DNA from: Gammaproteobacteria bacterium
Lineage (GTDB): Bacteria; Pseudomonadota; Gammaproteobacteria; Xanthomonadales; Rhodanobacteraceae
Direction of reading: 5' to 3'
Length of the DNA stretch: 34,990 nucleotides
Assembly: GCA_021325195.1 (NCBI GenBank)
Contig: JAJPHQ010000042.1
Coordinates: 1-34,990 of the forward strand
The position numbers were made by a program, and so were the translations under genes. Shown piece after piece: positions 17,499 to 26,142 of the stretch; within the stretch, counting starts at the first letter, position 1, and every line of letters starts with the position of its first letter. Under the pieces are notes generated by a model that made no database searches, was not told the origin of the DNA, and saw only the letters and a program-made list of their open reading frames with translations.

Positions 17499-18650
17499 AT
17501 GCACGACGACGAACTCATCGCCTGGCTGACCCTGATCCGGGCCCCCGGCATCGGGCCCGCGACCTTGCGGGCGCTGGTGCAGCGGGCCGGATCGGTGCGG
17601 GCGGCGGTTTCCGGAGCGCGCAGGTTTCGCCAGGATTGCGGACTGGACCAGGCCGCGCTGGCCTGGATCGAATCGCCCGACCGGCAACGCCTGGACGCCG
17701 ACCTCGCCTGGCTCGCACAGCCCGGACACCGCCTGCTGGGTTTCGACGAGCCTGATTTCCCGCCGCAGCTCGAACAGATCCCGCAGCCGCCGGCGGCGCT
17801 GTTCGTGGCTGGCGATCCGGCCGCGCTGCTGGCGCCGCAGGTGGCGGTGGTGGGCGCCCGCAGCGCCACCGCCCAGGGTCTGGCCAACGCCCGCGATTTT
17901 GCGCGGACCCTCGGCCGGGCCGGCCTCACCATCACCAGCGGGATGGCCGACGGGATCGACGGCGCTGCCCACGCCGCCGCCCTGGAGGCGGGCGGCAAAA
18001 CCATCGCGGTCACCGGCACCGGACCCGACCTGGTTTATCCGCGCAAGCATCGGGATCTGGCGAACAAGATCATCGAAAACGGTGCGATCGTGACCGAATA
18101 TCCGCCCGGCACCGAAGCGCGTCCCGACCATTTCCCGCGCCGCAACCGGCTGATCGCCGGCCTCTCGCTGGGAACCTTGGTGGTGGAGGCCGGTCTCCAG
18201 TCCGGCTCGCTGATCACCGCCCGGCTGGCTGCCGAGGCGGGGCGCGAGGTGTTTGCCCTGCCGGGTTCGATCCACAATCCCCTGGCCAAGGGCTGTCACC
18301 GCCTGATCCGGGACGGCGCCCGCCTCACGGAAACCGCGGCCGAGGTGATCGAAGCCCTGGCACCGGCTGCCCGGGCGCTGGGAGCGGAATTGCGCTCCCG
18401 GCTGGAAGGGGCCCCGGATTCAGGCGCGGACACGGTTCCGGCCGGCGATTTCGGGCACACTCGCGACCCCGACTACCGCGCCCTGCTGACGGCTCTGGGC
18501 GATGCGCCGGCCACGCTGGACGAGCTGACGAATCGCACCGGGCTGTCTCCGGCCGCGCTGTCCTCGATGCTGCTGCTGCTGGAACTGGAAGGGGCGGTCG
18601 CCCCGGCGGTGAACGGCCGCTGGCAGCGGCTTGCCGGCCCCGCTGCTTGA
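17499..18650 (+). CDS. dprA: DNA-processing protein DprA (Smf)
   Basis: Loads RecA onto single-stranded DNA taken up during natural transformation. The protein has 383 residues. An N-terminal SAM/HhH-like domain (LIRAPGIGPATLRALVQRAG) is followed by the Rossmann-fold core from about 95: VAVVGARSATAQG, SGMADGIDGAAHAAAL, and the ssDNA-binding block PRRNRLIAGLSLGTLVVEAG. A C-terminal winged-helix domain (about 320-380: LDELTNRTGLSPAALSSML) is also present. This is the full three-domain form. A terminator separates it from the LysM gene, and topA follows after 69 bases. The gene implies competence potential but does not prove it. Confidence 0.96.
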   Translation: MHDDELIAWLTLIRAPGIGPATLRALVQRAGSVRAAVSGARRFRQDCGLDQAALAWIESPDRQRLDADLAWLAQPGHRLLGFDEPDFPPQLEQIPQPPAALFVAGDPAALLAPQVAVVGARSATAQGLANARDFARTLGRAGLTITSGMADGIDGAAHAAALEAGGKTIAVTGTGPDLVYPRKHRDLANKIIENGAIVTEYPPGTEARPDHFPRRNRLIAGLSLGTLVVEAGLQSGSLITARLAAEAGREVFALPGSIHNPLAKGCHRLIRDGARLTETAAEVIEALAPAARALGAELRSRLEGAPDSGADTVPAGDFGHTRDPDYRALLTALGDAPATLDELTNRTGLSPAALSSMLLLLELEGAVAPAVNGRWQRLAGPAA

Positions 18651-18676
18651 CAGCATTGGCCGGCGCATGCCTTGAC

Positions 18677-18682
18677 TATAAA
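18677..18682 (+). promoter_or_regulatory. candidate -10 box of topA
   Basis: TATAAA, 37 bases before the topA ATG. A perfect TTGACA overlaps the dprA stop at 18647-18652 but is 24 bases away, too far for a standard pair, so only the -10 is offered. Confidence 0.35.
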
Positions 18683-18719
18683 TAAGGGGCAACCCGCGCC
18701 CCCGGGAATTTTTCACGAC

Positions 18720-21218
18720 ATGGCCAAGAACCTGCTCATCGTCGAATCGCCTGCCAAGGCCAAGACGATCAACAAATACCTGGGCAGCGACTTCCAGGTG
18801 CTGGCGTCGTACGGCCATGTCCGCGACCTCAAGCCCAAGGAAGGCGCGGTCGATCCCGAGCGCGACTTCGCGATGGACTACGAACTGATCGAGAAGAACA
18901 TCCGGCACGTGGATGCGATCGCCAGGGCAGCCAAGGCGGCCGATTCGATCTACCTCGCCACCGACCTTGACCGCGAGGGCGAGGCGATCAGCTGGCACAT
19001 CAGCGAGATCCTGAAGCAGCGCGGCTTGCTGGACCACAAGCACGTGCACCGGGTAGTGTTCAGCGAGATCACGCCGCGCGCGATCCAGGAAGCCGTGGCG
19101 CACCCGCGCAAGCTCTCGCACGATCTGGTCGATGCCCAGCAGGCGCGCCGCGCGCTGGACGACCTGGTCGGCTTCAACCTCTCGCCGGTGCTGTGGCGCA
19201 AGGTGCAGCGGGGGCTGTCGGCCGGCCGCGTGCAGTCGCCGGCCCTGCGCATGATCGTCGAGCGCGAGGAAGAGATCGAGGCGTTCAAGCCCCGCGAATA
19301 CTGGACGGTCGAGGCGAAACTCGCGCACAGGGACGGCGAGTTCACGGCCCGCGTGGTGAAGCTGCACGGCAAGAAATTCGAGCAATTCGATCTGACCAAT
19401 GCGCGCGATGCGCACGCCGTGCGCGACGCGTTGCTGAAAGCCGCGAACGGACAGTTCGTCGTCGGCGACATCCAGTCGAAGCAGCGCCAGCGCCGCCCGG
19501 CCGCGCCGTTCACCACTTCGACGCTGCAGCAGGAGGCCGCGCGCAAGCTGGGCATGGCGACGTCCCGCACCATGCGGATTGCGCAGGGCCTGTACGAAGG
19601 CGTGGCGCTGGGCGGCGAGGGCAACGTGGGCCTGATCACCTACATGCGCACCGACTCCACGCACCTGTCGGGCGAGGCGATCGGCGAGCTGCGCGCCGCG
19701 ATCGAGCGCGAGTTCGGCAAGAACAGCCTGCCCGAGCACGCGATGGTGTACCGCACCAAGTCCAAGAACGCGCAGGAAGCGCACGAGGCGATCCGCCCGA
19801 CCTCGGCGCTGCGCACGCCCCAGTCGGTCGCGGCATTCCTCACGCCCGACCAGCTGAAGCTGTACGAGCTGATCTGGAAGCGCGCGGTCGCCTGCCAGAT
19901 GAAACCGGCGACACTGAACACCGTTTCCGTTGAATTCCCCTGCGGCAAGGATGCGGCATTCCGCGCCACCGGCACCACGGTGGTCGATCCGGGTTTCCTC
20001 GCGGTGTACGAGGAAGGCCGCGACGCGAAACCGGAAGAAGACGAGGAAGCGCGCAGGCTGCCCGCGCTGAAGGTGGGCGAGGCGGTGCCGCTGTCCGACA
20101 TCGTGACCGACCAGCATTTCACCGAACCGCCGCCGCGCTATTCGGAAGCCTCGCTGGTCAAGGCGCTGGAGGAATACGGCATCGGCCGGCCTTCCACCTA
20201 TGCCAGCATCATCCAGACGTTGCTGGCGCGCGAATACGTCACGCTGGAATCGCGCCGCTTCAGGCCCACCGACGTGGGCCGCGCGGTGGCCAAGTTCCTC
20301 ACCGCGCACTTCACCCGCTACGTCGATTACGACTTCACGGCCAAGCTCGAGGACGAGCTCGATGCGGTCAGCCGCGGCGAGGAGGCGTGGCGCCCGTTGA
20401 TGGCGCAGTTCTGGAAGCCGTTCAAGGCGTTGGTGGACGACAAGCTGGAGTCGGTGGATCGCAGCGAGGCCACCGGGATGCGCCTGCTCGGCAACGATCC
20501 GAAGACCGGGATGCCGGTGTCGGTGCGGCTGGGCCGCTACGGGCCGTATGCGCAACTGGGCGACAAGGACAAGGACGAGACGCTGCAATTCGCGAGCCTG
20601 CGTCCCGGCCAGAGCATGCACACCATCACACTGCAAGAGGCGGTGGAACTGTTCAAGCTGCCGCGCAAGCTGGGCAAGGACGCGGACGGCGAGGAGATCA
20701 GCGCCGGCATCGGCCGCTTCGGCCCGTTCGTGAAGAAGGGCAAGCTGTACGCCTCGCTGAAGGACGGCGACGATCCGCACACCATCACGCTGGAGCGCGC
20801 GCAGCAGCTGATCCGCGAGAAGCAGGAGCTGATCGCCAACCGCGTGATCGCCGATTTCGGCGACGGCATCCAGGTGCTGAACGGCCGCTACGGTCCGTAC
20901 ATCACGGACGGCGCCAGGAACGCGCGCGTGCCCAAGGACCGGGATCCCGGGTCGCTGACGCACGACGAATGCAAGGCGCTGCTGGAAACCGCGCCGGTCC
21001 GGCGCGGACGCGGCGCGTTCAAGAAGACGGCCGAAAAGAAGGCCGGCGCCGGGACGGCGCCCGCGAAACAGGCCGCGGCGAAGAAGAAAACCCCCGCCAA
21101 GAAAGCCACCGCGAAGAAAACCGCCGCAAAAAAGGCCGCCGTCAAAAAAGTCGCCGCCGGGAAACCGGCCAAGCCGGACAGCGCGGCTCCGGACTCCGCA
21201 CCACCGTTCGACACCTGA
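18720..21218 (+). CDS. topA: DNA topoisomerase I TopA
   Basis: Type IA topoisomerase that relaxes negative supercoils. The protein has 832 residues. The TOPRIM domain opens LLIVESPAKAKTINKYLG and has the metal site DLDREGEAISWH at 82-93. The active-site tyrosine is Tyr308 in GLITYMRTDSTHLS. After the core (to about 590) come glycine/aromatic repeats of the non-zinc C-terminal type (VRLGRYGPYAQLG, GIGRFGPFVKKG, LNGRYGPYITDG) instead of E. coli's Cys4 zinc fingers. A tail of about 60 residues rich in Lys and Ala (from about 770) follows, probably binding DNA non-specifically. The ATG at 18720 gives MAKNLLIVESPAKAK, the family start. tsaC follows after one base. Confidence 0.97.
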   Translation: MAKNLLIVESPAKAKTINKYLGSDFQVLASYGHVRDLKPKEGAVDPERDFAMDYELIEKNIRHVDAIARAAKAADSIYLATDLDREGEAISWHISEILKQRGLLDHKHVHRVVFSEITPRAIQEAVAHPRKLSHDLVDAQQARRALDDLVGFNLSPVLWRKVQRGLSAGRVQSPALRMIVEREEEIEAFKPREYWTVEAKLAHRDGEFTARVVKLHGKKFEQFDLTNARDAHAVRDALLKAANGQFVVGDIQSKQRQRRPAAPFTTSTLQQEAARKLGMATSRTMRIAQGLYEGVALGGEGNVGLITYMRTDSTHLSGEAIGELRAAIEREFGKNSLPEHAMVYRTKSKNAQEAHEAIRPTSALRTPQSVAAFLTPDQLKLYELIWKRAVACQMKPATLNTVSVEFPCGKDAAFRATGTTVVDPGFLAVYEEGRDAKPEEDEEARRLPALKVGEAVPLSDIVTDQHFTEPPPRYSEASLVKALEEYGIGRPSTYASIIQTLLAREYVTLESRRFRPTDVGRAVAKFLTAHFTRYVDYDFTAKLEDELDAVSRGEEAWRPLMAQFWKPFKALVDDKLESVDRSEATGMRLLGNDPKTGMPVSVRLGRYGPYAQLGDKDKDETLQFASLRPGQSMHTITLQEAVELFKLPRKLGKDADGEEISAGIGRFGPFVKKGKLYASLKDGDDPHTITLERAQQLIREKQELIANRVIADFGDGIQVLNGRYGPYITDGARNARVPKDRDPGSLTHDECKALLETAPVRRGRGAFKKTAEKKAGAGTAPAKQAAAKKKTPAKKATAKKTAAKKAAVKKVAAGKPAKPDSAAPDSAPPFDT

Positions 21219-21219
21219 C

Positions 21220-21783
21220 ATGCGGGTTTTCGGCATCGACGACATGGACGAGGCCGCCGCCGTGCTGCGCGCGGGCGGCGTGCTGGCGTATCCCACCGAA
21301 GGCGTGTACGGGCTCGGTTGCGACCCGGACCAGCACGCGGCTTTCGAAAAAATCTTCGCGCTGAAGCGCCGGCCGCCCGAGCAGGGCGTGCTGCTGATCG
21401 CGGCCGATTTCGGACAGGTGCGCGACTGGATCGGCGATGCGCCGCCATCCGCATTCGAGCGCGCACGCGCGGCTTGGCCCGGTGCGCACACCTTCGTGTT
21501 TCCACGTTCCGCGCGGGTGCCTGACTGGGTGGCCGGTGGCCATGCCGGCATCGCCCTGCGGGTGACCGCGCACGCGCCGGCGGCGGCGCTGTGCCGCGCG
21601 TTCGGCGGGCCGATCGTCTCGACCAGCGCCAACCGTCACGGCGAGGCGCCGGCGCGCAGCGCCCGGGACGCCATCGCGATCTTCGGCGACGAACTGGACG
21701 GCGTGGTCGATGCCCCGCTGGGCGGGCTCGACCGTCCGACGCCGATCACGGACGCCGTGACCGGCGCTATCATCCGCGCCTGA
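21220..21783 (+). CDS. tsaC: L-threonylcarbamoyladenylate synthase TsaC (Sua5/YrdC family)
   Basis: Makes threonylcarbamoyl-AMP from threonine, bicarbonate and ATP for t6A37 in ANN-decoding tRNAs. The protein has 187 residues, the short TsaC form without the Sua5 C-terminal domain. It has the family features VLAYPTEGVYGLGCDP at 24-39, IFALKRRPPEQG at about 45-57, and IVSTSANRHGEAPA at about 131-144. The start is one base after the topA stop, so it is probably co-transcribed with topA and perhaps coupled. The order dprA, topA-like, tsaC is also found in other gammaproteobacteria. Confidence 0.95.
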   Translation: MRVFGIDDMDEAAAVLRAGGVLAYPTEGVYGLGCDPDQHAAFEKIFALKRRPPEQGVLLIAADFGQVRDWIGDAPPSAFERARAAWPGAHTFVFPRSARVPDWVAGGHAGIALRVTAHAPAAALCRAFGGPIVSTSANRHGEAPARSARDAIAIFGDELDGVVDAPLGGLDRPTPITDAVTGAIIRA

Positions 21784-21801
21784 GGGACAGGGGAGTTTCC
21801 G

Positions 21802-23193
21802 GTGTCGACCGTCCATTCATCGCCGCACGAGGTCGCGGCCGCGCCATGGCGGGCGCTGCTGGCAGACGCGTCGCCGCAGCATGTCGTCGCGTGGCGCGGC
21901 GGCCGCGCGGTGCGCGCACCGGCATTCCTCCGCGACGTCGCCGCGCTGGCCGCGCGGTTGCCGCAGGCGGCGGCCGCGATCAACCTCTGCGAGGACCGCT
22001 ACGCGTTCCTGGTCGCCTTCGCCGCGCTGGCCGCGCGCGGCCAGACCAACCTGCTGCCGCCTTCGCGTGCCCCGCATGCGGTGGACGAGGCGCTGGCCGC
22101 GCATCCCGGCAGCTACACGCTGGGCGACCTCGCGCTGGACCCTGCACCGCCGCACTATTTCCGGGTCGGGCTGCATGAAGCCCGCGCCGTCACCGGACCG
22201 GTGGTGGTGGCGGGCGATGCGGTCGTCGCGACCGGTTACACCTCCGGCTCCACCGGCGTGCCGCGCGCCAATCCCAAGCGCTGGGACAGGCTCGCGATCA
22301 GCAGCGGACACAACGACGCGGTGCTGCGCGCGCTGGCCGGCGGCGCTTACCACGTGGTCGCGACGGTGCCGCCGCAACACATGTACGGGCTGGAGTTCTC
22401 CGTGCTGCTGCCGCTGTTCGGGCACGCCTCGGTGCATGCGGGGCGGCCGTTCTTCGCCGCCGACATCGCCGCCGCGCTGGCGTCCCTGCCCGAACCGCGC
22501 GTGCTGGTGACCACGCCGGTGCACCTGCGCGCGCTGGTGGAAGCGAAACAGGCCTTGCCGCCGCTGGCCGCGATCGTGTCGGCCACTGCGCCGCTGCCGC
22601 GCGAACTGGCGCGGGAAGCGGAATGCCGCTTCGACGCACCGCTGCAGGAGGTGTTCGGCTCCACCGAAACCTGCGTGATCGCGCACCGCCGCAGCGCGCG
22701 CGAGGCGTGCTTCACGCTGTACGACGGAGTCGCCTTGCACCCGCAGCCTGACGGCACCCGGGTCGAGGCGCCGCAACTGCTGCAACCGGTGGTGCTGGCC
22801 GACATCGTCGAGCTGGCCGGAAACAACCGCTTCCGCCTGTGCGGCCGCAACACCGATCTGCTGGAAATCGCCGGCAAGCGCGCCTCGCTGGGCGATCTCA
22901 CCCACAGGTTGCTGGCCGTGCCGGGCGTGCGCGACGGCGTGGTGTTCCAGCTCGACGAGGCCGACGCGATGGGCGTGCGCCGGATCGCGGCGCTGGCGGT
23001 GGCGCCCGGTCTCGACGGGCGCGCGATTCTCGATGCGTTGCGCGCGCACATCGACCCCGTCTTCCTGCCGCGCCCGCTGAAACTGGTGAAGGCGCTGCCG
23101 CGCAGCGAGACCGGCAAGCTGCCGCGCGCGGCGCTGCTGGAGATGCTGAAACGGGACTCGGGACTCGGGACTCGGGATTCGGATGCGACGTAA
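21802..23193 (+). CDS. AMP-dependent acyl/aryl-CoA or ACP ligase (ANL family)
   Basis: A 463-residue adenylate-forming enzyme that activates a carboxylate as acyl-AMP, then passes it to CoA or an acyl carrier. Core motifs are visible: A3 YTSGSTGVPRANPK at about 147-160, A5 FGSTETCVIAHRRS, A8 LCGRNTDLLEIAGKRAS, and A10 PRSETGKLPR with its catalytic lysine near the C-terminus. It is short for the family (usually 500 or more), like the ligases of aryl-polyene/xanthomonadin pathways, but no other pathway gene is nearby. The start is GTG at 21802, supported by AGGGGAG six bases before it. The last residues (RDSGLGTRDSDAT) are translated from a GGGACTC repeat that supplies the C-terminal tail up to the stop. 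The substrate is unknown. Confidence 0.85.
   Translation: MSTVHSSPHEVAAAPWRALLADASPQHVVAWRGGRAVRAPAFLRDVAALAARLPQAAAAINLCEDRYAFLVAFAALAARGQTNLLPPSRAPHAVDEALAAHPGSYTLGDLALDPAPPHYFRVGLHEARAVTGPVVVAGDAVVATGYTSGSTGVPRANPKRWDRLAISSGHNDAVLRALAGGAYHVVATVPPQHMYGLEFSVLLPLFGHASVHAGRPFFAADIAAALASLPEPRVLVTTPVHLRALVEAKQALPPLAAIVSATAPLPRELAREAECRFDAPLQEVFGSTETCVIAHRRSAREACFTLYDGVALHPQPDGTRVEAPQLLQPVVLADIVELAGNNRFRLCGRNTDLLEIAGKRASLGDLTHRLLAVPGVRDGVVFQLDEADAMGVRRIAALAVAPGLDGRAILDALRAHIDPVFLPRPLKLVKALPRSETGKLPRAALLEMLKRDSGLGTRDSDAT
23152..23182. repeat. GGGACTC heptamer array forming the 3' end of the AMP-ligase gene
   Basis: Four tandem heptamers (three GGGACTC and one GGGATTC), read in frame as DSGLGTRDS just before the stop at 23191. 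The array follows directly after the conserved A10 region, so it replaced or extended the native C-terminus. Confidence 0.85.
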
Positions 23194-23221
23194 GCCCGCC
23201 GCGCAACAGCGCAACCGCACT

Positions 23222-23227
23222 TACAAT
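23222..23227 (+). promoter_or_regulatory. candidate -10 box of purD
   Basis: TACAAT (5/6) in the 217-base gap between the AMP-ligase and purD. No good -35 is seen. If used, the purD leader would be about 180 bases and would carry the 92-base repeat copy at 23315-23406. Confidence 0.3.
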
Positions 23228-23314
23228 CGCGCTTTCAGTGATGCGGAGACTCGACGTCGTGGCCATCCGAACAGCAGCGCCGCGTGAGTCCCCAGGCACG
23301 GCTTTTGCGCGTCA

Positions 23315-23406
23315 CGAGAAACTCGCCGTTCCTGCGGCTCGCCCTTCCGGCCGGCTTCGCCGTTCGCCCCGGCATCCTGCCTTCGCAGTCCGAATCCCGG
23401 GTCCCG
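23315..23406. repeat. second copy of the fmt-insert repeat, abutting purD
   Basis: The 92 bases match 14607-14698 at 86 positions, ungapped and in the same plus-strand orientation. The copy ends four bases before the purD ATG, so it fills the ribosome-binding region. Inside it are short inverted blocks such as GCCGGCTTCGCCG. The remainder of the gap 23194-23410 holds no gene. Confidence 0.88.
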
Positions 23407-23410
23407 ATCG

Positions 23411-24691
23411 ATGAAACTCCTCGTCATCGGCCCCGGCGGCCGCGAACACGCGCTGGCGTGGAAGCTTGCGCAATCAACACGGGTGTCCGAAGTGATCGTG
23501 GCGCCCGGCAACGCCGGCACCGCGCGCGAGAAGCGCGTGCGCAACGTCGCTGTCGCCGCCACCGACATCGAGGGCCTGCTGGGACTGGCGCGCGCGGAGC
23601 ACGTCGAGCTTACCGTCGTCGGCCCCGAGGCGCCGCTGGTCGCGGGCATCGTGGACAGGTTCCGCGCCGCCGGGCTGCGCTGCTTCGGTCCGCACCGCAT
23701 CGCCGCGCAGCTCGAAGGCTCGAAGGCCTTCGCCAAGGATTTCCTGCTCCGCCACAACATTCCCACCGCACGCTACGCGGTGTTCACCGATCTGAACCGC
23801 GCGCTCGATCACGTGCGCAGGCAGGGCGCGCCGATCGTGATCAAGGCCGACGGCCTCGCCGCGGGCAAGGGCGTGGTGGTCGCATTGACGGTCGCCGATG
23901 CCGAGCAGGCGTTGCGCGACATGCTGGGCGCGCACGCGTTCGGCGATGCTTCCGCGCGCGTGGTGATCGAGGAATTCCTGGAGGGCGAGGAAGCCAGCTA
24001 CATCGTGATCAGCGACGGCCGTCACCATCTGCCGATGGCGTCCAGCCAGGATCACAAGCGCCGTGACGAGAACGACCTTGGCCCCAACACCGGTGGCATG
24101 GGCGCGTATTCGCCTGCACCGGTGGTGACGCCTGAAGTCGAACGCCGCATCCGCGAGGAGATCATCGAGCCGACCCTGCGCGGGATGGCCGCCGAAGGCG
24201 CGCCGTTCACGGGCTTCCTTTATGCGGGCCTGATGATCGACAGATCAGGTGCACCGCGGGTGATCGAATTCAACGTGCGCTTCGGCGATCCCGAAACCCA
24301 GCCGATCCTGCTGCGCCTGCAATCGGATCTGGTCGATCTGATCGAGGCCGCGCTGGATGGCAAACTCGACCGCGCCGCGGCGAAGTGGGACCCGCGTTCC
24401 GCGCTGGGCGTGGTGATGGCCGCCGCCGGCTATCCCGGCAAGGTGAAAGGCGGCGACGTGATTGCGGGACTGGATGCCGACTTCGGACCCGACGTGAAAG
24501 TGTTTCATGCAGGCACAAAGCTCGACACGGCTGGGAACGTCATCACCGCCGGCGGCCGCGTGCTCACCGTCTGCGCGCTGGGCGATGACCTGAAACAGGC
24601 GCGCGCTCGTGCCTATGCGGCCGCCGAACGCATCCGTTTCGACGGCGCGTTTTTCCGGCGCGACATCGGGCATCGCGCGCTGGCACGATGA
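23411..24691 (+). CDS. purD: phosphoribosylamine-glycine ligase (GAR synthetase)
   Basis: Second step of purine synthesis: 5-phosphoribosylamine + glycine + ATP gives GAR. The protein has 426 residues (E. coli 429). It begins MKLLVIGPGGREHALAWKLA and carries the ATP-grasp motifs VIKADGLAAGKGVVVA, EEFLEGEEASYIVISDG, NTGGMGAYSPAPV, and the metal-binding FNVRFGDPETQ. The start is fixed by conservation. No Shine-Dalgarno sequence can be seen, because the dispersed repeat ends four bases before the ATG. It is not next to purH here. The LplT-like gene follows after 83 bases. Confidence 0.97.
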   Translation: MKLLVIGPGGREHALAWKLAQSTRVSEVIVAPGNAGTAREKRVRNVAVAATDIEGLLGLARAEHVELTVVGPEAPLVAGIVDRFRAAGLRCFGPHRIAAQLEGSKAFAKDFLLRHNIPTARYAVFTDLNRALDHVRRQGAPIVIKADGLAAGKGVVVALTVADAEQALRDMLGAHAFGDASARVVIEEFLEGEEASYIVISDGRHHLPMASSQDHKRRDENDLGPNTGGMGAYSPAPVVTPEVERRIREEIIEPTLRGMAAEGAPFTGFLYAGLMIDRSGAPRVIEFNVRFGDPETQPILLRLQSDLVDLIEAALDGKLDRAAAKWDPRSALGVVMAAAGYPGKVKGGDVIAGLDADFGPDVKVFHAGTKLDTAGNVITAGGRVLTVCALGDDLKQARARAYAAAERIRFDGAFFRRDIGHRALAR

Positions 24692-24774
24692 GGGCCGATC
24701 CCCCCGCGCACGGCAGACGCCGCCGAGTCGGCACATGTGTCGTGCGCAGATCCTAGGGTGGCCGGGGGACGTTG

Positions 24775-26094
24775 ATGAGCCAATTCCGCCTGCTGTCCCA
24801 GCGCCGCTTCGCGCCGTTCTTCGCGGTGCAATCCCTGGCGGCGTTCAACGACAACGCGTTCCGGCAGGCGACGATCGTGCTGGTGGCGTTCCAGATGGGA
24901 CTTTCCGGCACGACGATAGGGCTGTATTCCAACCTCGCGCCGGCGCTGTTCATCCTGCCGTTCTTCCTGTTCTCGGCGACGGCGGGACAGCTCGCGGAGA
25001 AGTTCGAGAAGCAGCGGCTGATCCGCTGGGTGAAGGTGTTCGAAATCGCGGCGATGGCCGTGGCGGCGTGGGGTTTCCACGCGAAAAGCCCACTGCTGCT
25101 GTTCGTGGTGCTGTTCCTGATGGGCCTGCATTCGACCGTGTTCGGGCCGATCAAGTACGCGATCCTGCCGCAGGTGTTGCATGTCGATGAATTGACCGGC
25201 GGCAACGGCCTGGTGGAAACGGGCACCTCGATCGCGATCCTGGCCGGCATGACCGCAGGCGGCGCGGCGATGGCGATCGAGGGTGCGGGCGCGTGGATCG
25301 CGTCGGCGCTGGTGACAGGGGTTGCGTTGCTGGGGTTCGCCGCGAGCCTCGCGATCCCGCGTGTGCCGGCGGCGGCGCCGGGCCTGCAATTCAACTGGAA
25401 CCCGTTCACCGAAAGCGCGCGGGTGCTCGGGATCACCGCGAAGGACCGCACGGTGTTCAATGCGGTGCTCGGCATCTCGTGGTTCTGGTTTTTCGGCGGC
25501 GTGGTCACCGCGCAGTTGCCGAACTACACCAAGTTGTATCTGGGCGGCGGCGCCAGCGTCGAGATCCTGGTGCTGACGCTGTTCTCGGTCGGTGTCGGCG
25601 CCGGCTCGCTGCTGTGCGAGAGGCTGTCGCGACGCGCGGTCGAAATCGGGCTGGTGCCGCTGGGCGCGCTCGGGATGACGGTGTTCGGCGTGCTGCTGTA
25701 TGTCGCGCAACACGAGGAAACCGCGACGAGAAACGCGGGCTGGTTGACGTTCCTGCGCGCGGCGGGTCATGGCTGGCTGGCGCTGGACCTGGCCCTGATC
25801 GGGGTGTTCGCGGGTTTCTTCATCGTGCCGCTGTTCGCCCTGGTGCAGAGCCGCAGCGCGCGCGACGAAGTGTCGCGGGTGATCGCCGGCAACAACATCT
25901 GGAACGCGATTTTCCTGGTCGCCGCGGCGATGTTCGGCATCGGCCTGTTGCGCGCGGGACTGACGATTCCGCAGCTGTTCCTGCTGACGGCGCTGCTCAA
26001 CGCGCTGGTGATGGCCTACCTGGTCTGGCGGGTGCCGGCGTTCGGCCGGCGTTTCCTGGCATGGACCCGGCTCCGGCGCGCTGCGGCCGAATGA
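24775..26094 (+). CDS. MFS transporter, LplT-like
   Basis: A 439-residue, 12-helix major facilitator protein. The N-terminus has AAFNDNAFRQATIVLVAF, close to the FNDN signature of LplT, the inner-membrane lysophospholipid flippase that works with Aas. The cytoplasmic loop between helices 2 and 3 reads FLFSATAGQLAEKFEKQRLIRW, the MFS G-x-L-A-D/E-K-x-x-R motif. GLHSTVFGPIKYAILPQVL is another LplT-type block. No acyltransferase (Aas) domain or gene is attached. The ATG at 24775 follows GGGGGA by five bases. Lysophospholipid transport is inferred from family resemblance. Confidence 0.85.
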   Translation: MSQFRLLSQRRFAPFFAVQSLAAFNDNAFRQATIVLVAFQMGLSGTTIGLYSNLAPALFILPFFLFSATAGQLAEKFEKQRLIRWVKVFEIAAMAVAAWGFHAKSPLLLFVVLFLMGLHSTVFGPIKYAILPQVLHVDELTGGNGLVETGTSIAILAGMTAGGAAMAIEGAGAWIASALVTGVALLGFAASLAIPRVPAAAPGLQFNWNPFTESARVLGITAKDRTVFNAVLGISWFWFFGGVVTAQLPNYTKLYLGGGASVEILVLTLFSVGVGAGSLLCERLSRRAVEIGLVPLGALGMTVFGVLLYVAQHEETATRNAGWLTFLRAAGHGWLALDLALIGVFAGFFIVPLFALVQSRSARDEVSRVIAGNNIWNAIFLVAAAMFGIGLLRAGLTIPQLFLLTALLNALVMAYLVWRVPAFGRRFLAWTRLRRAAAE

Positions 26095-26142
26095 CGATCG
26101 GTGCAATACTGCGTCGTTCGTTCACTGCACGGTTTCCGCTTC

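Noticed and set aside
18647-18682. TTGACA and TATAAA as a paired topA promoter
   Set aside because: The 24-base spacing is too long for a sigma-70 promoter, so only the -10 was kept as a weak candidate.
18420-21632. Minus-strand open frame of over 1000 codons opposite topA
   Set aside because: It mirrors the codon pattern of topA and tsaC, has no conserved domain, and would cover two well-supported genes.
23221-23766. Minus-strand open frame before and within purD
   Set aside because: It reads through the dispersed repeat and then antisense to purD; its only recognisable stretch is the repeat translation shared with the fmt insert.
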